From: Komagataeibacter sp. FXV3 | Lineage (GTDB): Bacteria; Pseudomonadota; Alphaproteobacteria; Acetobacterales; Acetobacteraceae | NCBI RefSeq assembly: GCF_015155755.1 | Contig: NZ_VWPI01000082.1 | Span: 1 to 64,000 of the forward strand | Length of the DNA stretch: 64,000 nt | Direction: 5' to 3' | In this document: in pieces, positions 16,394-25,413 of the stretch | Numbering within the stretch: the stretch's first letter is position 1 | How the letters are laid out: every line of letters begins with the position of its first letter | Translations under genes and position numbers: made by a program | The notes under the pieces: generated by a model | The model's database searches: none | What the model saw: only the letters and a program-made list of their open reading frames with translations | Told to the model about the DNA's origin: nothing

Positions 16394-18766
16394 ATGTCCC
16401 AGACCCTGAGTTTCCCCGTGGGCGGCATGTCATGCGCCGCATGCGCCGCGCGTATTGAAAAGATCCTGAACCGTCAGGACGGCGTGCACGCCAGCGTCAA
16501 TTTTGCCACCGGGCGCGTGCAGGTGGTGCTGGACACGCCTGCCGCCACGATCAGTGCGGTTGTCGCGGCCATACGCAAGGCCGGTTTTACGGTGGATGAA
16601 AGCAGCATCGACCTATTGATCACCGGCATGTCCTGCGCGGCGTGTGCCGCGCGGATTGAAAAGATCCTCAACCGCCTGCCCCTGACACAGGCCAGCGTGA
16701 ACCTGGCCACCGAACGGGCGCATATCGTATTCGTGCCCGGTCTTGCGGATGCCGACGCCTTCATCGCCCGCATTGAAAAAGCCGGTTTTGGCGCAGCATT
16801 GGTCAATGACAGCGCGCCGGATGACACGCATGCCCGCCGCCTTGCCGCATGGCGTGCGGAACGCGCCCATTTCGTGCTGCTGCTGATCCTGTCGCTGCCA
16901 TTTTTTGTGCAGATGGTGCTGATGCCATTTGGCGCCATGTACATGATGCCCGGCTGGCTGCAGCTTGTACTGGCGGGGGTGGTGCAATTCTATGGCGCAC
17001 GCCATCTGTACCAGCGCGCATGGAATGCCGTGCGGGGGGGTGGCGCGAATATGGACGTGCTGGTGGTGATGGGGACCAGCATTGCGTATTTTTTCAGCGC
17101 CACTGCCGTAATCGCCCACCTGCACCAGCCTTTGTATTTCGAGGCCAGTGTCGCGATCATCACCCTGATCTCACTCGGCAGGCTTATGGAAGCGCGCGCA
17201 CGTGACCGGACCAGTGCCGGGCTGGAAAGCCTGCTGAAGCTGCAGCCGCGGCTTGCGCATGTTCTGGTCAATGGCGCGATGGTGGACCGCCCCGTGGCGG
17301 ATATGCGTGTGGACGACATATTCGTGGTGCGCCCCGGTGAAAGCATTCCGGTTGACGGGCAGGTGCGTGAAGGCACATCCGAAGTCAACGAAGCCATGCT
17401 GACGGGTGAAAGCCTGCCGGTGCTGAAGCAGGCGGGCGCACGGGTCTTTGGTGGCACCATCAATACCAATGGCGTGCTGCGGGCGACTGCCACCGGCGTG
17501 GGGCATGACACCGCGCTGGCGCATATCGTGAAAATGGTGGAACAGGCGCAGGGGTCAAAAGCGCACGTGCAGCGACTGGTGGACCGGATATCGAATATCT
17601 TCGTGCCCACGGTCATTGCCATTGCACTGGTTACGTTCGTGATCGGCTGGCTGGTGACGGGCAATGCGACATGGAGCCTGGTTTCCGCCGTGTCGGTGCT
17701 GGTCATCGCCTGCCCGTGCTCGCTGGGGCTTGCAACGCCTACGGCCATCATGGTGGGGACGGGACTGGGTGCGCGCTGTGGCATCCTGTTCCGCAATGCG
17801 GATGCGCTGGAACGCGCGCAGAAGCTGACCACCATCATCATGGACAAGACCGGCACCCTGACCGAAGGCCGGCCCACCGTCAGTGACGTGGTGCCCGCGC
17901 CGGGGGTGGATGCCAGCAGGCTGCTTGCGGTCGCCTGCGCACTGGAACAGGATTCCGAACATCCGCTGGCCCGCGCCATTGTCGATCACGCCACGGCGGC
18001 GGGCCTGTCACCACTGCCGGCAGGCGATTTCCGCGCCGTGCCCGGCATGGGGGTAACGGCCATGGTTGACGGTGCACCGGCATGCCTTGGTTCCCCCCGT
18101 TTCGTGGCGGATCATGGCGTCGCATCTGATGACACCATGACCGCCCGGCTGGAACAGGAAGGCAAAACCGTCATCGCCGTCGCGGCCAATGGACAGTCGA
18201 TTGGCCATATTGCCCTGATGGATCGTCTGCGCCCCGACGCCATACGCACCGTAAGTGCGCTGAAGGCCGCTGGCATCCGGGTCATGATGCTGACGGGCGA
18301 CAACCCGCGCAGTGCGGCCATGGTCGCGAAACAGGCGGGCGTGGATGATTTCATGGCCGGTGTCCTGCCGGGTGACAAGGCACAGGCGGTCACGGCCTGC
18401 CACGATCAGGGCGGCGTGGTCGGCATGGTGGGGGACGGGATCAATGATGCCCCGGCGCTGGCCGCCGCCGATGTCGGTTTCGCCATTGGCGCGGGGGCGG
18501 CCATTGCGCTGGACACGGCCGATATCGTGTTGATGAAAAGTGAGCTGACCAGCGTGCTGGACGCCATTTCCCTGTCGCGCGCCACGCTGTCCAAGATCCG
18601 TCAGAACCTGTTTTTCGCCTTCATCTACAATATTCTTGGCCTGCCGCTGGCGGCGTTCGGGCTGCTCAACCCGATCGTGGCGGGGGCCGCCATGGCCATG
18701 AGTTCGGTATCGGTCGTCAGCAATTCCCTGCTGCTCAATCGCTGGAAGCCGGGTGGGCGGATATGA
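16394..18766 (+). CDS. copA: Copper-exporting P-type ATPase with two HMA domains
   Basis: A product of 790 residues, P1B-1 type. There are two N-terminal heavy-metal domains with GMSCAAC (Cys14/Cys17 and Cys81/Cys84), about eight membrane segments, the actuator TGES at 337-340, the metal-site CPC at 440-442 in helix 6, the phosphorylated Asp484 in DKTGT, and the hinge [10 protein letters not shown] near 680. It pumps Cu(I) from cytoplasm to periplasm. A CsoR-like operator sits upstream and the csoR gene 81 bp downstream, so regulation by copper is expected. Confidence 0.96.
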   Translation: MSQTLSFPVGGMSCAACAARIEKILNRQDGVHASVNFATGRVQVVLDTPAATISAVVAAIRKAGFTVDESSIDLLITGMSCAACAARIEKILNRLPLTQASVNLATERAHIVFVPGLADADAFIARIEKAGFGAALVNDSAPDDTHARRLAAWRAERAHFVLLLILSLPFFVQMVLMPFGAMYMMPGWLQLVLAGVVQFYGARHLYQRAWNAVRGGGANMDVLVVMGTSIAYFFSATAVIAHLHQPLYFEASVAIITLISLGRLMEARARDRTSAGLESLLKLQPRLAHVLVNGAMVDRPVADMRVDDIFVVRPGESIPVDGQVREGTSEVNEAMLTGESLPVLKQAGARVFGGTINTNGVLRATATGVGHDTALAHIVKMVEQAQGSKAHVQRLVDRISNIFVPTVIAIALVTFVIGWLVTGNATWSLVSAVSVLVIACPCSLGLATPTAIMVGTGLGARCGILFRNADALERAQKLTTIIMDKTGTLTEGRPTVSDVVPAPGVDASRLLAVACALEQDSEHPLARAIVDHATAAGLSPLPAGDFRAVPGMGVTAMVDGAPACLGSPRFVADHGVASDDTMTARLEQEGKTVIAVAANGQSIGHIALMDRLRPDAIRTVSALKAAGIRVMMLTGDNPRSAAMVAKQAGVDDFMAGVLPGDKAQAVTACHDQGGVVGMVGDGINDAPALAAADVGFAIGAGAAIALDTADIVLMKSELTSVLDAISLSRATLSKIRQNLFFAFIYNILGLPLAAFGLLNPIVAGAAMAMSSVSVVSNSLLLNRWKPGGRI

Positions 18767-18847
18767 CGCACTCCCACAGCGTAGGCACATGGAATGGCTT
18801 GTGATAGCCATATAAACGCGACAGGACAAAACACAGCGAAGGCACGT

Positions 18848-19186
18848 ATGGCAAGGCACGACGAACGGATGACACAACCGGCAGGCTGCGCGCATTGCGC
18901 CCCATCCACTGACAAAAAAGTGGAACAGCCGCACAAGAAGGCCCTGGTCAACCGTGTCCGCCGGATTGAGGGACAGGTGGGTGGCGTGCTGAACATGATC
19001 GAGGATGACCGGTACTGTGTCGATATCCTGACCCAGATTTCAGCGGTGAAATCGGCACTGGATGGTGTCGCCATCCAGATCCTGTCCACCCATGCCAAGG
19101 GCTGCGTGCGCCAGTCGGTGATGGATGATGGCGGGGACGAGGCAATCGAGGAAATGCTGGGCATCGTGCGCAAGCTGATCCGCTGA
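18848..19186 (+). CDS. csoR: CsoR-family copper-sensing repressor
   Basis: A product of 112 residues of the metal-sensitive DUF156 family, all-helical with RVRRIEGQVGGVLNMIEDD. The Cu(I)-ligand set Cys57, His82, Cys86 has exactly the spacing of CsoR (Cys36, His61, Cys65 in M. tuberculosis), which favours copper over the nickel/cobalt sensor RcnR. An extra N-terminal CAHC could modify metal binding. The ATG at 18848 has GAAGG upstream; an earlier frame from 18794 lacks a good site. It follows copA on the same strand. Confidence 0.88.
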   Translation: MARHDERMTQPAGCAHCAPSTDKKVEQPHKKALVNRVRRIEGQVGGVLNMIEDDRYCVDILTQISAVKSALDGVAIQILSTHAKGCVRQSVMDDGGDEAIEEMLGIVRKLIR

Positions 19187-19189
19187 TAA

Positions 19190-19295
19190 AAAACCGACAA
19201 ATGAAAATCAAAGTTTTTGGACACCGCCTTTTTCAACAAGGCGGCGTTCTTTGAAGCTTTTTTCAAAAAGCTTCACCAAAAGCTTCTTTGTATTT
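19190..19295 (-). repeat. Dispersed hairpin element, copy C (inverted orientation)
   Basis: The core of the family in reverse orientation: read on the minus strand it has GCTTTTGGTGAAGCTTTTT, AAAAAGCTTC and the GCCGCCTTGTTG/GGCGG hairpin. The outer terminal repeats are not recognisable. It lies directly after the csoR stop, where it could terminate copA-csoR transcription. The remaining 175 bp up to the next gene holds no other feature I could identify. Confidence 0.65.
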
Positions 19296-19471
19296 CGCAC
19301 CATGTCGCAAGGGCGGCTTTGTGGGATACGCCCTGCGCCTGCATGCGCAAAACAGGCATCTGTCCCGTAACACCTGCGCCAATACGTGGAAAAACACTTT
19401 CCTTTATGCCCCCCATGGGTATTATGCAGACACGTTCTGTTATGCGACTTGCCTGTGCTTGGGAGCCCTGA

Positions 19472-19855
19472 ATGATCAGGACACATGGCCGGATATGGAT
19501 TGGCCTGCTGGCCTGGCTGCTGATGCAGACCGGGCTGCTGGTCGCATCCTTTCCCGCTACCGCACAGGCGCACGACGCGATGGTGCCCTGCACCAACGCC
19601 ACCGCCCCCCATTGCATGACACCGGCACAACTGACCCGGATGGCGCACATGCACCATAAGGAAGGTCAGTGTTGCCACGTCCATGTCAGTTCAACCGACA
19701 TGCCTGCCCCCCTGTCCGCCCTGCTGCCCCCGCAGCCGGGGGCCGGCACACAGTCCTATTCGCCACCGCCGCAGGCCCGCCTGGCGGGCGGTGACTGGCT
19801 GCGCCCCATGCGCCCCCCCAAATCCCGGAACATGCACGCGCCATCAGGCGTATGA
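19472..19855 (+). CDS. Small secreted Cys/His/Met-rich protein, copper-cluster associated
   Basis: A product of 127 residues with a signal peptide or anchor (WIGLLAWLLMQTGLLVAS, cleavage near AQA). The mature part has clustered potential copper ligands: PCTNATAPHCMTP, MAHMHHKEGQCCHVHV, then a Pro-rich tail. GGGAG lies upstream of the ATG. It lies 60 bp before the multicopper oxidase gene and is probably part of the same operon. I recognise no named family. A periplasmic copper-binding role is inferred from composition and context only. Confidence 0.65.
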   Translation: MIRTHGRIWIGLLAWLLMQTGLLVASFPATAQAHDAMVPCTNATAPHCMTPAQLTRMAHMHHKEGQCCHVHVSSTDMPAPLSALLPPQPGAGTQSYSPPPQARLAGGDWLRPMRPPKSRNMHAPSGV

Positions 19856-19915
19856 TGTACCCGCCATCCCATCGGGATGGTGGGATGTGACTGCCCTGTT
19901 TCCGGAATTTTTCCC

Positions 19916-21784
19916 ATGTTCAATGCCTCTCGCACGCGGGACGGCCTGACACGTCGCCGTTTCGTCACGGGTATGGGGGCGGGTGGGCTGCTTGCCGCCC
20001 TGCCCGCTTCCGCCACCCCCGTCACACCGGGCATGGTCCCTGCCGCATCCAGTGCGACATGGAACCTGCGCGTCGGCCGCAGGCGTATCGAAATCGACCG
20101 CAAGGTCCTGCACGCCCCCTGTATCGGGGGGGATGTACCCGGCCCCATCCTGCGCTGGCGGGAGGGAGACAATGTAACCCTGAACGTCACCAATACGCTG
20201 CGGGATGAGGATACCTCCATCCACTGGCATGGCATCCGCCTGCCTGCCAGCATGGATGGCGTGCCGGGACTGAGCTTTACCGGCATCCCGCCCGGTGAGA
20301 CCTTTACCTACCGCTTTCCCGTCCGGCAGAGCGGAACCTACTGGTACCACAGCCATTCAGGCATGCAGGAAGCACAGGGGCTGTACGGCGCCATCGTCAT
20401 CGACCCGCGCCGTCCCGATCCGAATGCATGCGCGCGGGATTATGTCATCGTGCTGTCCGAATGGACCGACGTGTCACCCATGGACATGATCAGCAACCTC
20501 AAGATGCAGGATGATTACTACGTCTTCCGCCAGCGCACGCTGGCGTCCCTGCCGCGTGAGGCCCGTGCGGGGGGTGGGGTCGGTGCGGCGCTGAAGGACC
20601 GGCTGCAATGGTCGCGCATGCGCATGGCCGCAACGGATATTTCCGATGTCACGGGCATTATCTACACCTACCTGTTGAATGGCCACGCACCCGACATGAA
20701 CTGGAGCGGCCTGTTCCGCCCAGGAGAGCGGGTGCGGCTGCGCTTTGTCAACGCTGCCTCCATGACGTTTTTCGACATCCGCATACCCGGTCTGGAAATG
20801 CTGGTGGTGCAGGCGGATGGCAATGATGTCGAACCCGTGCCGGTAGATGAATTCCGGATCGGCGTGGCCGAAACCTATGACGTGATCGTCCGCCCGCGCG
20901 ACAGCCGGGCCTATACGATCTTTGCCCAGAGCGAGGACCGCACCGGTTATGCCCGTGGCACGCTAGCCCCGCAGCCCGGCATGGCCGGTCCCATTCCCCC
21001 CATGGACCCGCGTCCGGTACGCACCATGATCGACATGGGAATGGGCGACATGAAAACGGGCGAAGACATGAAGGGCATGAACATGTCCGGCATGACGAAA
21101 AAAAACGCCCCAATGGACGGCATGGACATGCCCGACATGGACCATGGGGACATGGGACATATGGACATGGACCACATGGACCACATGGACCACATGGACC
21201 ACATGGACCACATGGACCACATGGACCACATGGACCATGCCATGCCCGCCGCGCCGGTCATGGAAGTGGATGATCCGGGTCCGCCCCCCATCAATGTCGA
21301 AAACCAGAATGTCGCGAAAATGCCGGTGGACCGTCTGGGCAGCCCCGGTGACGGGCTGGAACATAATGGCCGCCGCGTGCTGAATTACCGGCAGCTACGC
21401 GCCACCCGTCCCGGCATCGACCCCCGCCCGCCATCGCGTGAGATCATCCTGCACCTGACCGGCAACATGGAACGCTACATATGGGGGTTCAATGGCCGGA
21501 AGTTCTCTGAATCCGGTCCGATCCGCCTGAAGCTGGGCGAACGGGTGCGCTTTACGCTCATAAACGACACGATGATGGAACATCCCGTTCACCTGCATGG
21601 CATGTGGAGCGAACTGGAAAACGGTCAGGGTGACTACCGCCCGTACAAACACACCATCATCTCTCAACCGGGATCCCGGTTGAGCTACCTTGTCACGGTC
21701 GATGCGCCGGGCATGTGGGCCTATCACTGTCATCTGATGCTGCATATGGAACTGGGCATGTTCCGCACGGTGATCGTGGCATGA
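19916..21784 (+). CDS. Copper-resistance multicopper oxidase (CopA/PcoA type)
   Basis: 622 residues from the ATG at 19916. A Tat signal ([20 protein letters not shown]) directs the folded, copper-loaded enzyme to the periplasm. Copper-binding motifs are HWHG and HSH in the first cupredoxin domain and HPVHLHGMW and [12 protein letters not shown] in the last. Between them is a Met/Asp/His-rich insert with eight consecutive MDH tripeptides (DNA 21167-21238), like the Met-rich loops that gather Cu(I). It oxidises Cu(I) to less toxic Cu(II). The start at 19877 is possible but would bury the Tat motif. Its stop overlaps the copB start by 4 bp. Confidence 0.93.
   Translation: MFNASRTRDGLTRRRFVTGMGAGGLLAALPASATPVTPGMVPAASSATWNLRVGRRRIEIDRKVLHAPCIGGDVPGPILRWREGDNVTLNVTNTLRDEDTSIHWHGIRLPASMDGVPGLSFTGIPPGETFTYRFPVRQSGTYWYHSHSGMQEAQGLYGAIVIDPRRPDPNACARDYVIVLSEWTDVSPMDMISNLKMQDDYYVFRQRTLASLPREARAGGGVGAALKDRLQWSRMRMAATDISDVTGIIYTYLLNGHAPDMNWSGLFRPGERVRLRFVNAASMTFFDIRIPGLEMLVVQADGNDVEPVPVDEFRIGVAETYDVIVRPRDSRAYTIFAQSEDRTGYARGTLAPQPGMAGPIPPMDPRPVRTMIDMGMGDMKTGEDMKGMNMSGMTKKNAPMDGMDMPDMDHGDMGHMDMDHMDHMDHMDHMDHMDHMDHMDHAMPAAPVMEVDDPGPPPINVENQNVAKMPVDRLGSPGDGLEHNGRRVLNYRQLRATRPGIDPRPPSREIILHLTGNMERYIWGFNGRKFSESGPIRLKLGERVRFTLINDTMMEHPVHLHGMWSELENGQGDYRPYKHTIISQPGSRLSYLVTVDAPGMWAYHCHLMLHMELGMFRTVIVA
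21167..21238 (+). repeat. Tandem 9-bp repeat encoding (Met-Asp-His)8
   Basis: Eight consecutive 9-bp units ATGGACCAC (the last is ATGGACCAT), in frame in the multicopper oxidase gene. Units are identical at the DNA level, which points to recent slippage expansion. Copy number would change only the length of the metal-binding loop since the unit is three codons. Confidence 0.95.
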
Positions 21785-22593
21785 GGGGCGCGCTTCTGCT
21801 GGCGGCCCCTATCGTGGTCGCCATGACCGTGCCTGCGCTGGCGCAGGTTCCTTCCACCACTACACCCGCGGCAACGCAGGCGACAAAACCGACCTACCAT
21901 GCGGCTGATGCCCCATCGTCAACACCGGTCGTGTATCTGGGCAACATGAAGCCGGTCATGGATCATGCCAGCTATTTCCATGGCATTCTGGATGAATTCG
22001 AGGGGCGTTACGCCCCCGGTGGTTCGGATTTCCGCTGGGATGGTGAGGCATGGTACGGCACGGATTATAACCGGGTCTGGCTCAAGACCGAGGGCACGCT
22101 GGAGCATGGACGCTTGCATGACGGGGACCATGAACTGTTGTACAGCCGCGCGATCTCACCTTATTTCAATGTACAGGGCGGCGTGCGCGCGGATATTGAC
22201 GACGGGCCGACACGCACATGGGGGGCGCTGGGGGTACAGGGACTGGCGCTGTATGAATTCGAATTCCAGGCCACTGCCTATGTCAGCGACCGCGGGCGGT
22301 TCGCCACCCGTATCGAAGGGTCTTATGACTTCCTGCTGACCAACCGGCTGATCCTGCAGCCGCAGGCGGAATTCAACCTTTATACCAAATCCGATCCAGC
22401 ACGACAGGTTGGCGCGGGCCTGTCGGATATCGATGCGGGACTACGCCTGCGGTATGAGGTATGGCGTAAATTCGCGCCATATGTCGCGGTATCCTATGCC
22501 GGATATCTGACACAGGCCCGCCGGATCGTGCATGACCAGCGCGGGGAGACAGGGGCGTTACGCTTTACCTTTGGCATTCGAAGCTGGTTCTGA
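21781..22593 (+). CDS. copB: Copper-resistance outer-membrane protein CopB
   Basis: A product of 270 residues. A signal peptide ([22 protein letters not shown]) is followed by a beta-barrel family domain: EFEGRYAPGGSDFRWDGEAWYGTDYNRVW is split across the family's first strands, then LLYSRAISPYFNVQGGVR and a C-terminal FTFGIRSWF ending in Phe, as expected for outer-membrane proteins. CopB (PcoB) works with the multicopper oxidase. The ATG at 21781 overlaps the upstream stop (ATGA), indicating translational coupling. The N-terminal Met/His-rich extension of some CopB proteins is nearly absent. Confidence 0.9.
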   Translation: MRGALLLAAPIVVAMTVPALAQVPSTTTPAATQATKPTYHAADAPSSTPVVYLGNMKPVMDHASYFHGILDEFEGRYAPGGSDFRWDGEAWYGTDYNRVWLKTEGTLEHGRLHDGDHELLYSRAISPYFNVQGGVRADIDDGPTRTWGALGVQGLALYEFEFQATAYVSDRGRFATRIEGSYDFLLTNRLILQPQAEFNLYTKSDPARQVGAGLSDIDAGLRLRYEVWRKFAPYVAVSYAGYLTQARRIVHDQRGETGALRFTFGIRSWF

Positions 22594-22786
22594 TTCATGA
22601 CAGGATCCACCCAACGTGACAAAGGCAATTGTCGCGGCGTATGCCGGACCCTATATCCTGACTCACGGATGCATACCGTAATGGCGGAAACCCATGCCTT
22701 CCGTCGTATATCGGAATGCAGCCATGGACCCTTCGTGGTCGTGCAAAACCGTACCCATGATTTTTTCCTGATGGAGGATTGGGAAA

Positions 22787-23362
22787 ATGCCTATCTGTAA
22801 ATCTGCCAGAACAGGCGCGTTCTGCGCGCTGACGGCCATGCTGATTGGTGGCGGCCTTGTTACACGCCCGGCACAGGCCCAGACGCTTACGGTCATTGAT
22901 GCCAGCGGGCACAAGGTGGGCGTGATCGTACCCCGACAGGTGGAGGCCCCACCCATGTTTGATGCGATCGACCAGATGATGGACCGCGAATTTGCCGAAA
23001 TGGAAGCACGGCAGCAGCGGATGATGCGACTGATTGACCAGACCATGCCCAACCCGGCAGCCGCCCTGCCCACCCCTGCCCTTGATACCCGTGACGATCA
23101 CGGACAGGCCAGCGTGTACCAGAGCGTCACGACCATATCATGGGGCAGCAACGGCACCCCATGCAGTCAGACCGTGACCAGCACCAGCAATGGCCATGCC
23201 GCCCCCGTCGTTCAGGTCGCGACCCGTGGCGATGCCGCCTGTGCTGCAAAAATGGCCCCGGCCACCAACCGACAGGCCCCAGCCACACGGACACAGGACC
23301 TGACCCCGGCCGTGGATACAGCCCCGGTCCCCGCACAGCGGGCCATGGCGCATCCTTTCTGA
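22787..23362 (+). CDS. Hypothetical secreted protein
   Basis: A product of 191 residues with a signal peptide (residues 1-32, ending RPAQAQ). Then comes a short beta-like segment (TLTVIDASGHKVGVIVPRQ), a Met-rich helix (FDAIDQMMDREFAEMEARQQRMMRLI, split here by position 56-82), and a low-complexity Ala/Thr/Pro tail with two Cys. GGAGG precedes the ATG. I recognise no family. It follows copB by 193 bp on the same strand and a clear terminator lies after it. Whether it belongs to the copper cluster is unknown; the Met-rich helix would fit. Confidence 0.65.
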   Translation: MPICKSARTGAFCALTAMLIGGGLVTRPAQAQTLTVIDASGHKVGVIVPRQVEAPPMFDAIDQMMDREFAEMEARQQRMMRLIDQTMPNPAAALPTPALDTRDDHGQASVYQSVTTISWGSNGTPCSQTVTSTSNGHAAPVVQVATRGDAACAAKMAPATNRQAPATRTQDLTPAVDTAPVPAQRAMAHPF

Positions 23363-23377
23363 GGGTACCTGTATCCC

Positions 23378-23425
23378 ATCCCCCGCCCGTGCCCTACCGG
23401 CATGGGCGGATCGGGGGATTTATTT
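23378..23425 (+). terminator. Rho-independent terminator after the copper block
   Basis: A long two-part stem: outer ATCCCCCG (23378-23385) with CGGGGGAT (23412-23419), inner CCCGTGCC (23386-23393) with GGCATGGG (23399-23406), then TTATTT. It begins 15 nt after the stop of the secreted protein. Confidence 0.75.
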
Positions 23426-23441
23426 GCCCGGACAACCAACC

Positions 23442-23575
23442 GATAAAAATAAAAGTTTTGGGTGAAGCTTTTTTTCAAACACTTCAGGAAACGCAGCCTT
23501 ATTGAAGAAAGGCAGCATTCAAGAACTTTTATTACTTTTTATCACCGAATTGTTTTCAGAACGGCTTCCAAAAAC
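23442..23575 (+). repeat. Dispersed hairpin element, copy D
   Basis: AAAGTTTTGGGTGAAGCTT, an imperfect AAGCTTTTTTT/ACTTCAGGAA stem, a diverged GCAGCCTT/AAGGCAGC hairpin, then AACTTTTATTACTTTTTATCA and a right end TTGTTTTCAGAACGGCTTCC, which matches the right terminal repeat of copy B. The left terminal repeat is missing. It lies between the convergent secreted-protein gene and the SGNH hydrolase gene. Confidence 0.65.
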
Positions 23576-23668
23576 CATGCAGGGATACGATCATCCAGCG
23601 CATGGTTTTCGGGCGCAGCGGATATGGACGCATCCTGTCCGTCGTCCATACCCGTATCATGGGCGCAT

Positions 23669-25351
23669 TTATTTACTGAAAAGATGGCCGATGCGATCCC
23701 ATACATACTTCGCCATTATTTCATGCCCGGCCTGATTGGGATGCGTCGTATCGGGATCCCATGTTTCATGGTCAAGCACGTTGGCAAGGGGCTGCCCGGC
23801 GGCAAAAGGGTCGATGGTGATGTCAGCGCCGATGGCACCCTTCGTTATGGCATCATGAACGGCAGCACGGGGGGAACCTCCGGTCTGGGCCTCGTCAATG
23901 ATGGCGACGGTATAACCCGCCGCCTTCAGGCGACTGACAATCTGCGTCAGGTTATGCACCGTGTCGGCAGCGGGAATATGGTAGGCAGGCAGGTGATCAT
24001 TATAGCCGCCAAAGACAACGGCCACCTTGCGCGCGGCGCCCCGGGCCACGGTCTCGGCAGCGGGCAGCATGTCGAGCATCTGCCGCGTCGTCGCCCCTGA
24101 TACCGCGAAATCATAACTCTGGTAACGCGCGAAGCGCTGCATGAGATACGGCCAGTTACGGCCATCATGCACGCGAAAACCTTCGGTGCGGCTGTCACCG
24201 ATGGCGACAAAAACGTCACGCAACTGCGGCATGTAATCCCCTACTGCTGCAGCAGACGCGGCAAAGGCCTGTGTCTCCCCCGCCGCCGGGGCGTGGTCGG
24301 CTATGACAATCCCGGTCCATTGCCCTGTATTGCGCCCCTGCACGAACCATGATCCGCCATCGGCATTGTAGCCGATATACCCGCCCGACAGCGTACCGCC
24401 GGGCAGCATGCCCGGCAGGGTGACGTGCGCATTGCCCGCCTGCAGCGTGTAGCCACCAGGACCTGCGGCCACGCCAGACGCCGCGGGCGAACTGGTAATG
24501 ACCATGTCCGTGCGCAGGTCGGGGCTGCGCGTGTCGGCAACATGGACAAACCCGTCAAGGGTATAGCTGCCCATGAAGGCCTTGAATTCTTTCCCGCTGC
24601 CCGCCTGCCCCAGCAGGACCGGCACGGGCACGGCCGCATTACCCGAATTGGACGAGGCATAGGTCCCCGTGGTCCCGAAGAAGAAGCCATCGGCCGCAAC
24701 CTTCAGCCCGTCTGGCAGCACGAAGCCGCCAGAACCGTTTTCCTCACCCCATGACAGGGTATCGATCCCCCCGACCCTGACCGCGCCGATATGGACGGCA
24801 TGGCGGTCTGGCGTTGCCGTAATGTGGTTGCCATGCCCGGACTGGTCATAAACCCGCACCACATTGGCGAACGTGCCGGGATCGCGGGCGGATAGCGCGC
24901 GTTGCAGGGCTGCGGTATCCAGTCGGCCATCGCCACCAATGGCCAGCGTGATGGTCACCATCCGGCCTGCCGACATCGTCTCGATATCAAGGGCAGGCCC
25001 GGTATAGCCACTGACCAGCCGCATCGGCCCACCGGCAAAGACGGTGTGGGAACCGAATGTATCGCCCGGCAGGCGGACCGCAACATTTTCCCACCGGGCA
25101 TCACCCGGCGCTACCGACACCGCGCGCCATACCCGGCCTGATGCCTGCCACAGGTCCCCTGCGGCATAGCCCCGGCGGCTGTCATCATCACGTCGGGGCG
25201 CGCGATCCAGCCCGGTGCCCGCATGGTCGGCTGCGGGGATACACACCGTATCTCCACCCGCCAGCCCACATCCCGCCGCCTGCGCCTGTGCCAGAAGCGA
25301 TGGCGCGGCAATGGCCGCAAGGAGGGCTGCAACCTGTCTGCGCGTTTTCAT
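23669..25351 (-). CDS. Large secreted SGNH hydrolase with arabinofuranosidase-like N-terminal domain, downstream of bcsC
   Basis: A product of 560 residues with a signal peptide (1-26). Residues about 110-350 contain RLVSGYTGPALDIE, LDTAALQRAL and VVRVYDQSGHGNHI, which resemble the catalytic/lectin-like beta-sandwich of AbfB-type arabinofuranosidases (YTGPAV..., WYDQSGNG). Residues about 378-560 form an SGNH esterase: Ser387 in GDSR, Gly419, Asn451 in GGYND, and Asp534/His537 in DTTHP. So it probably deacylates a polysaccharide outside the cytoplasm. It is 62 bp downstream of bcsC on the same strand, which suggests a fifth cotranscribed gene acting on cellulose or another exopolysaccharide. 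I know no established gene name. Confidence 0.8.
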   Translation of the reverse strand: MKTRRQVAALLAAIAAPSLLAQAQAAGCGLAGGDTVCIPAADHAGTGLDRAPRRDDDSRRGYAAGDLWQASGRVWRAVSVAPGDARWENVAVRLPGDTFGSHTVFAGGPMRLVSGYTGPALDIETMSAGRMVTITLAIGGDGRLDTAALQRALSARDPGTFANVVRVYDQSGHGNHITATPDRHAVHIGAVRVGGIDTLSWGEENGSGGFVLPDGLKVAADGFFFGTTGTYASSNSGNAAVPVPVLLGQAGSGKEFKAFMGSYTLDGFVHVADTRSPDLRTDMVITSSPAASGVAAGPGGYTLQAGNAHVTLPGMLPGGTLSGGYIGYNADGGSWFVQGRNTGQWTGIVIADHAPAAGETQAFAASAAAVGDYMPQLRDVFVAIGDSRTEGFRVHDGRNWPYLMQRFARYQSYDFAVSGATTRQMLDMLPAAETVARGAARKVAVVFGGYNDHLPAYHIPAADTVHNLTQIVSRLKAAGYTVAIIDEAQTGGSPRAAVHDAITKGAIGADITIDPFAAGQPLANVLDHETWDPDTTHPNQAGHEIMAKYVWDRIGHLFSK

Positions 25352-25413
25352 CTCATACTGTTCCCGAAAGGTGATGGGACCGTACAGGTGCCCGGCATTG
25401 AAGGATAATGGCG

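Noticed and set aside
19205-19290. Hairpin element copies considered as simple terminators only
   Set aside because: Similarity extends well beyond a stem and U-tract, includes terminal inverted repeats in full copies, and occurs in both orientations, so a dispersed repeat family explains them better.
21140-21240. Short direct repeats considered as a CRISPR array
   Set aside because: Units are 9 bp, contiguous, in frame and coding for MDH; there are no spacers and no cas genes.
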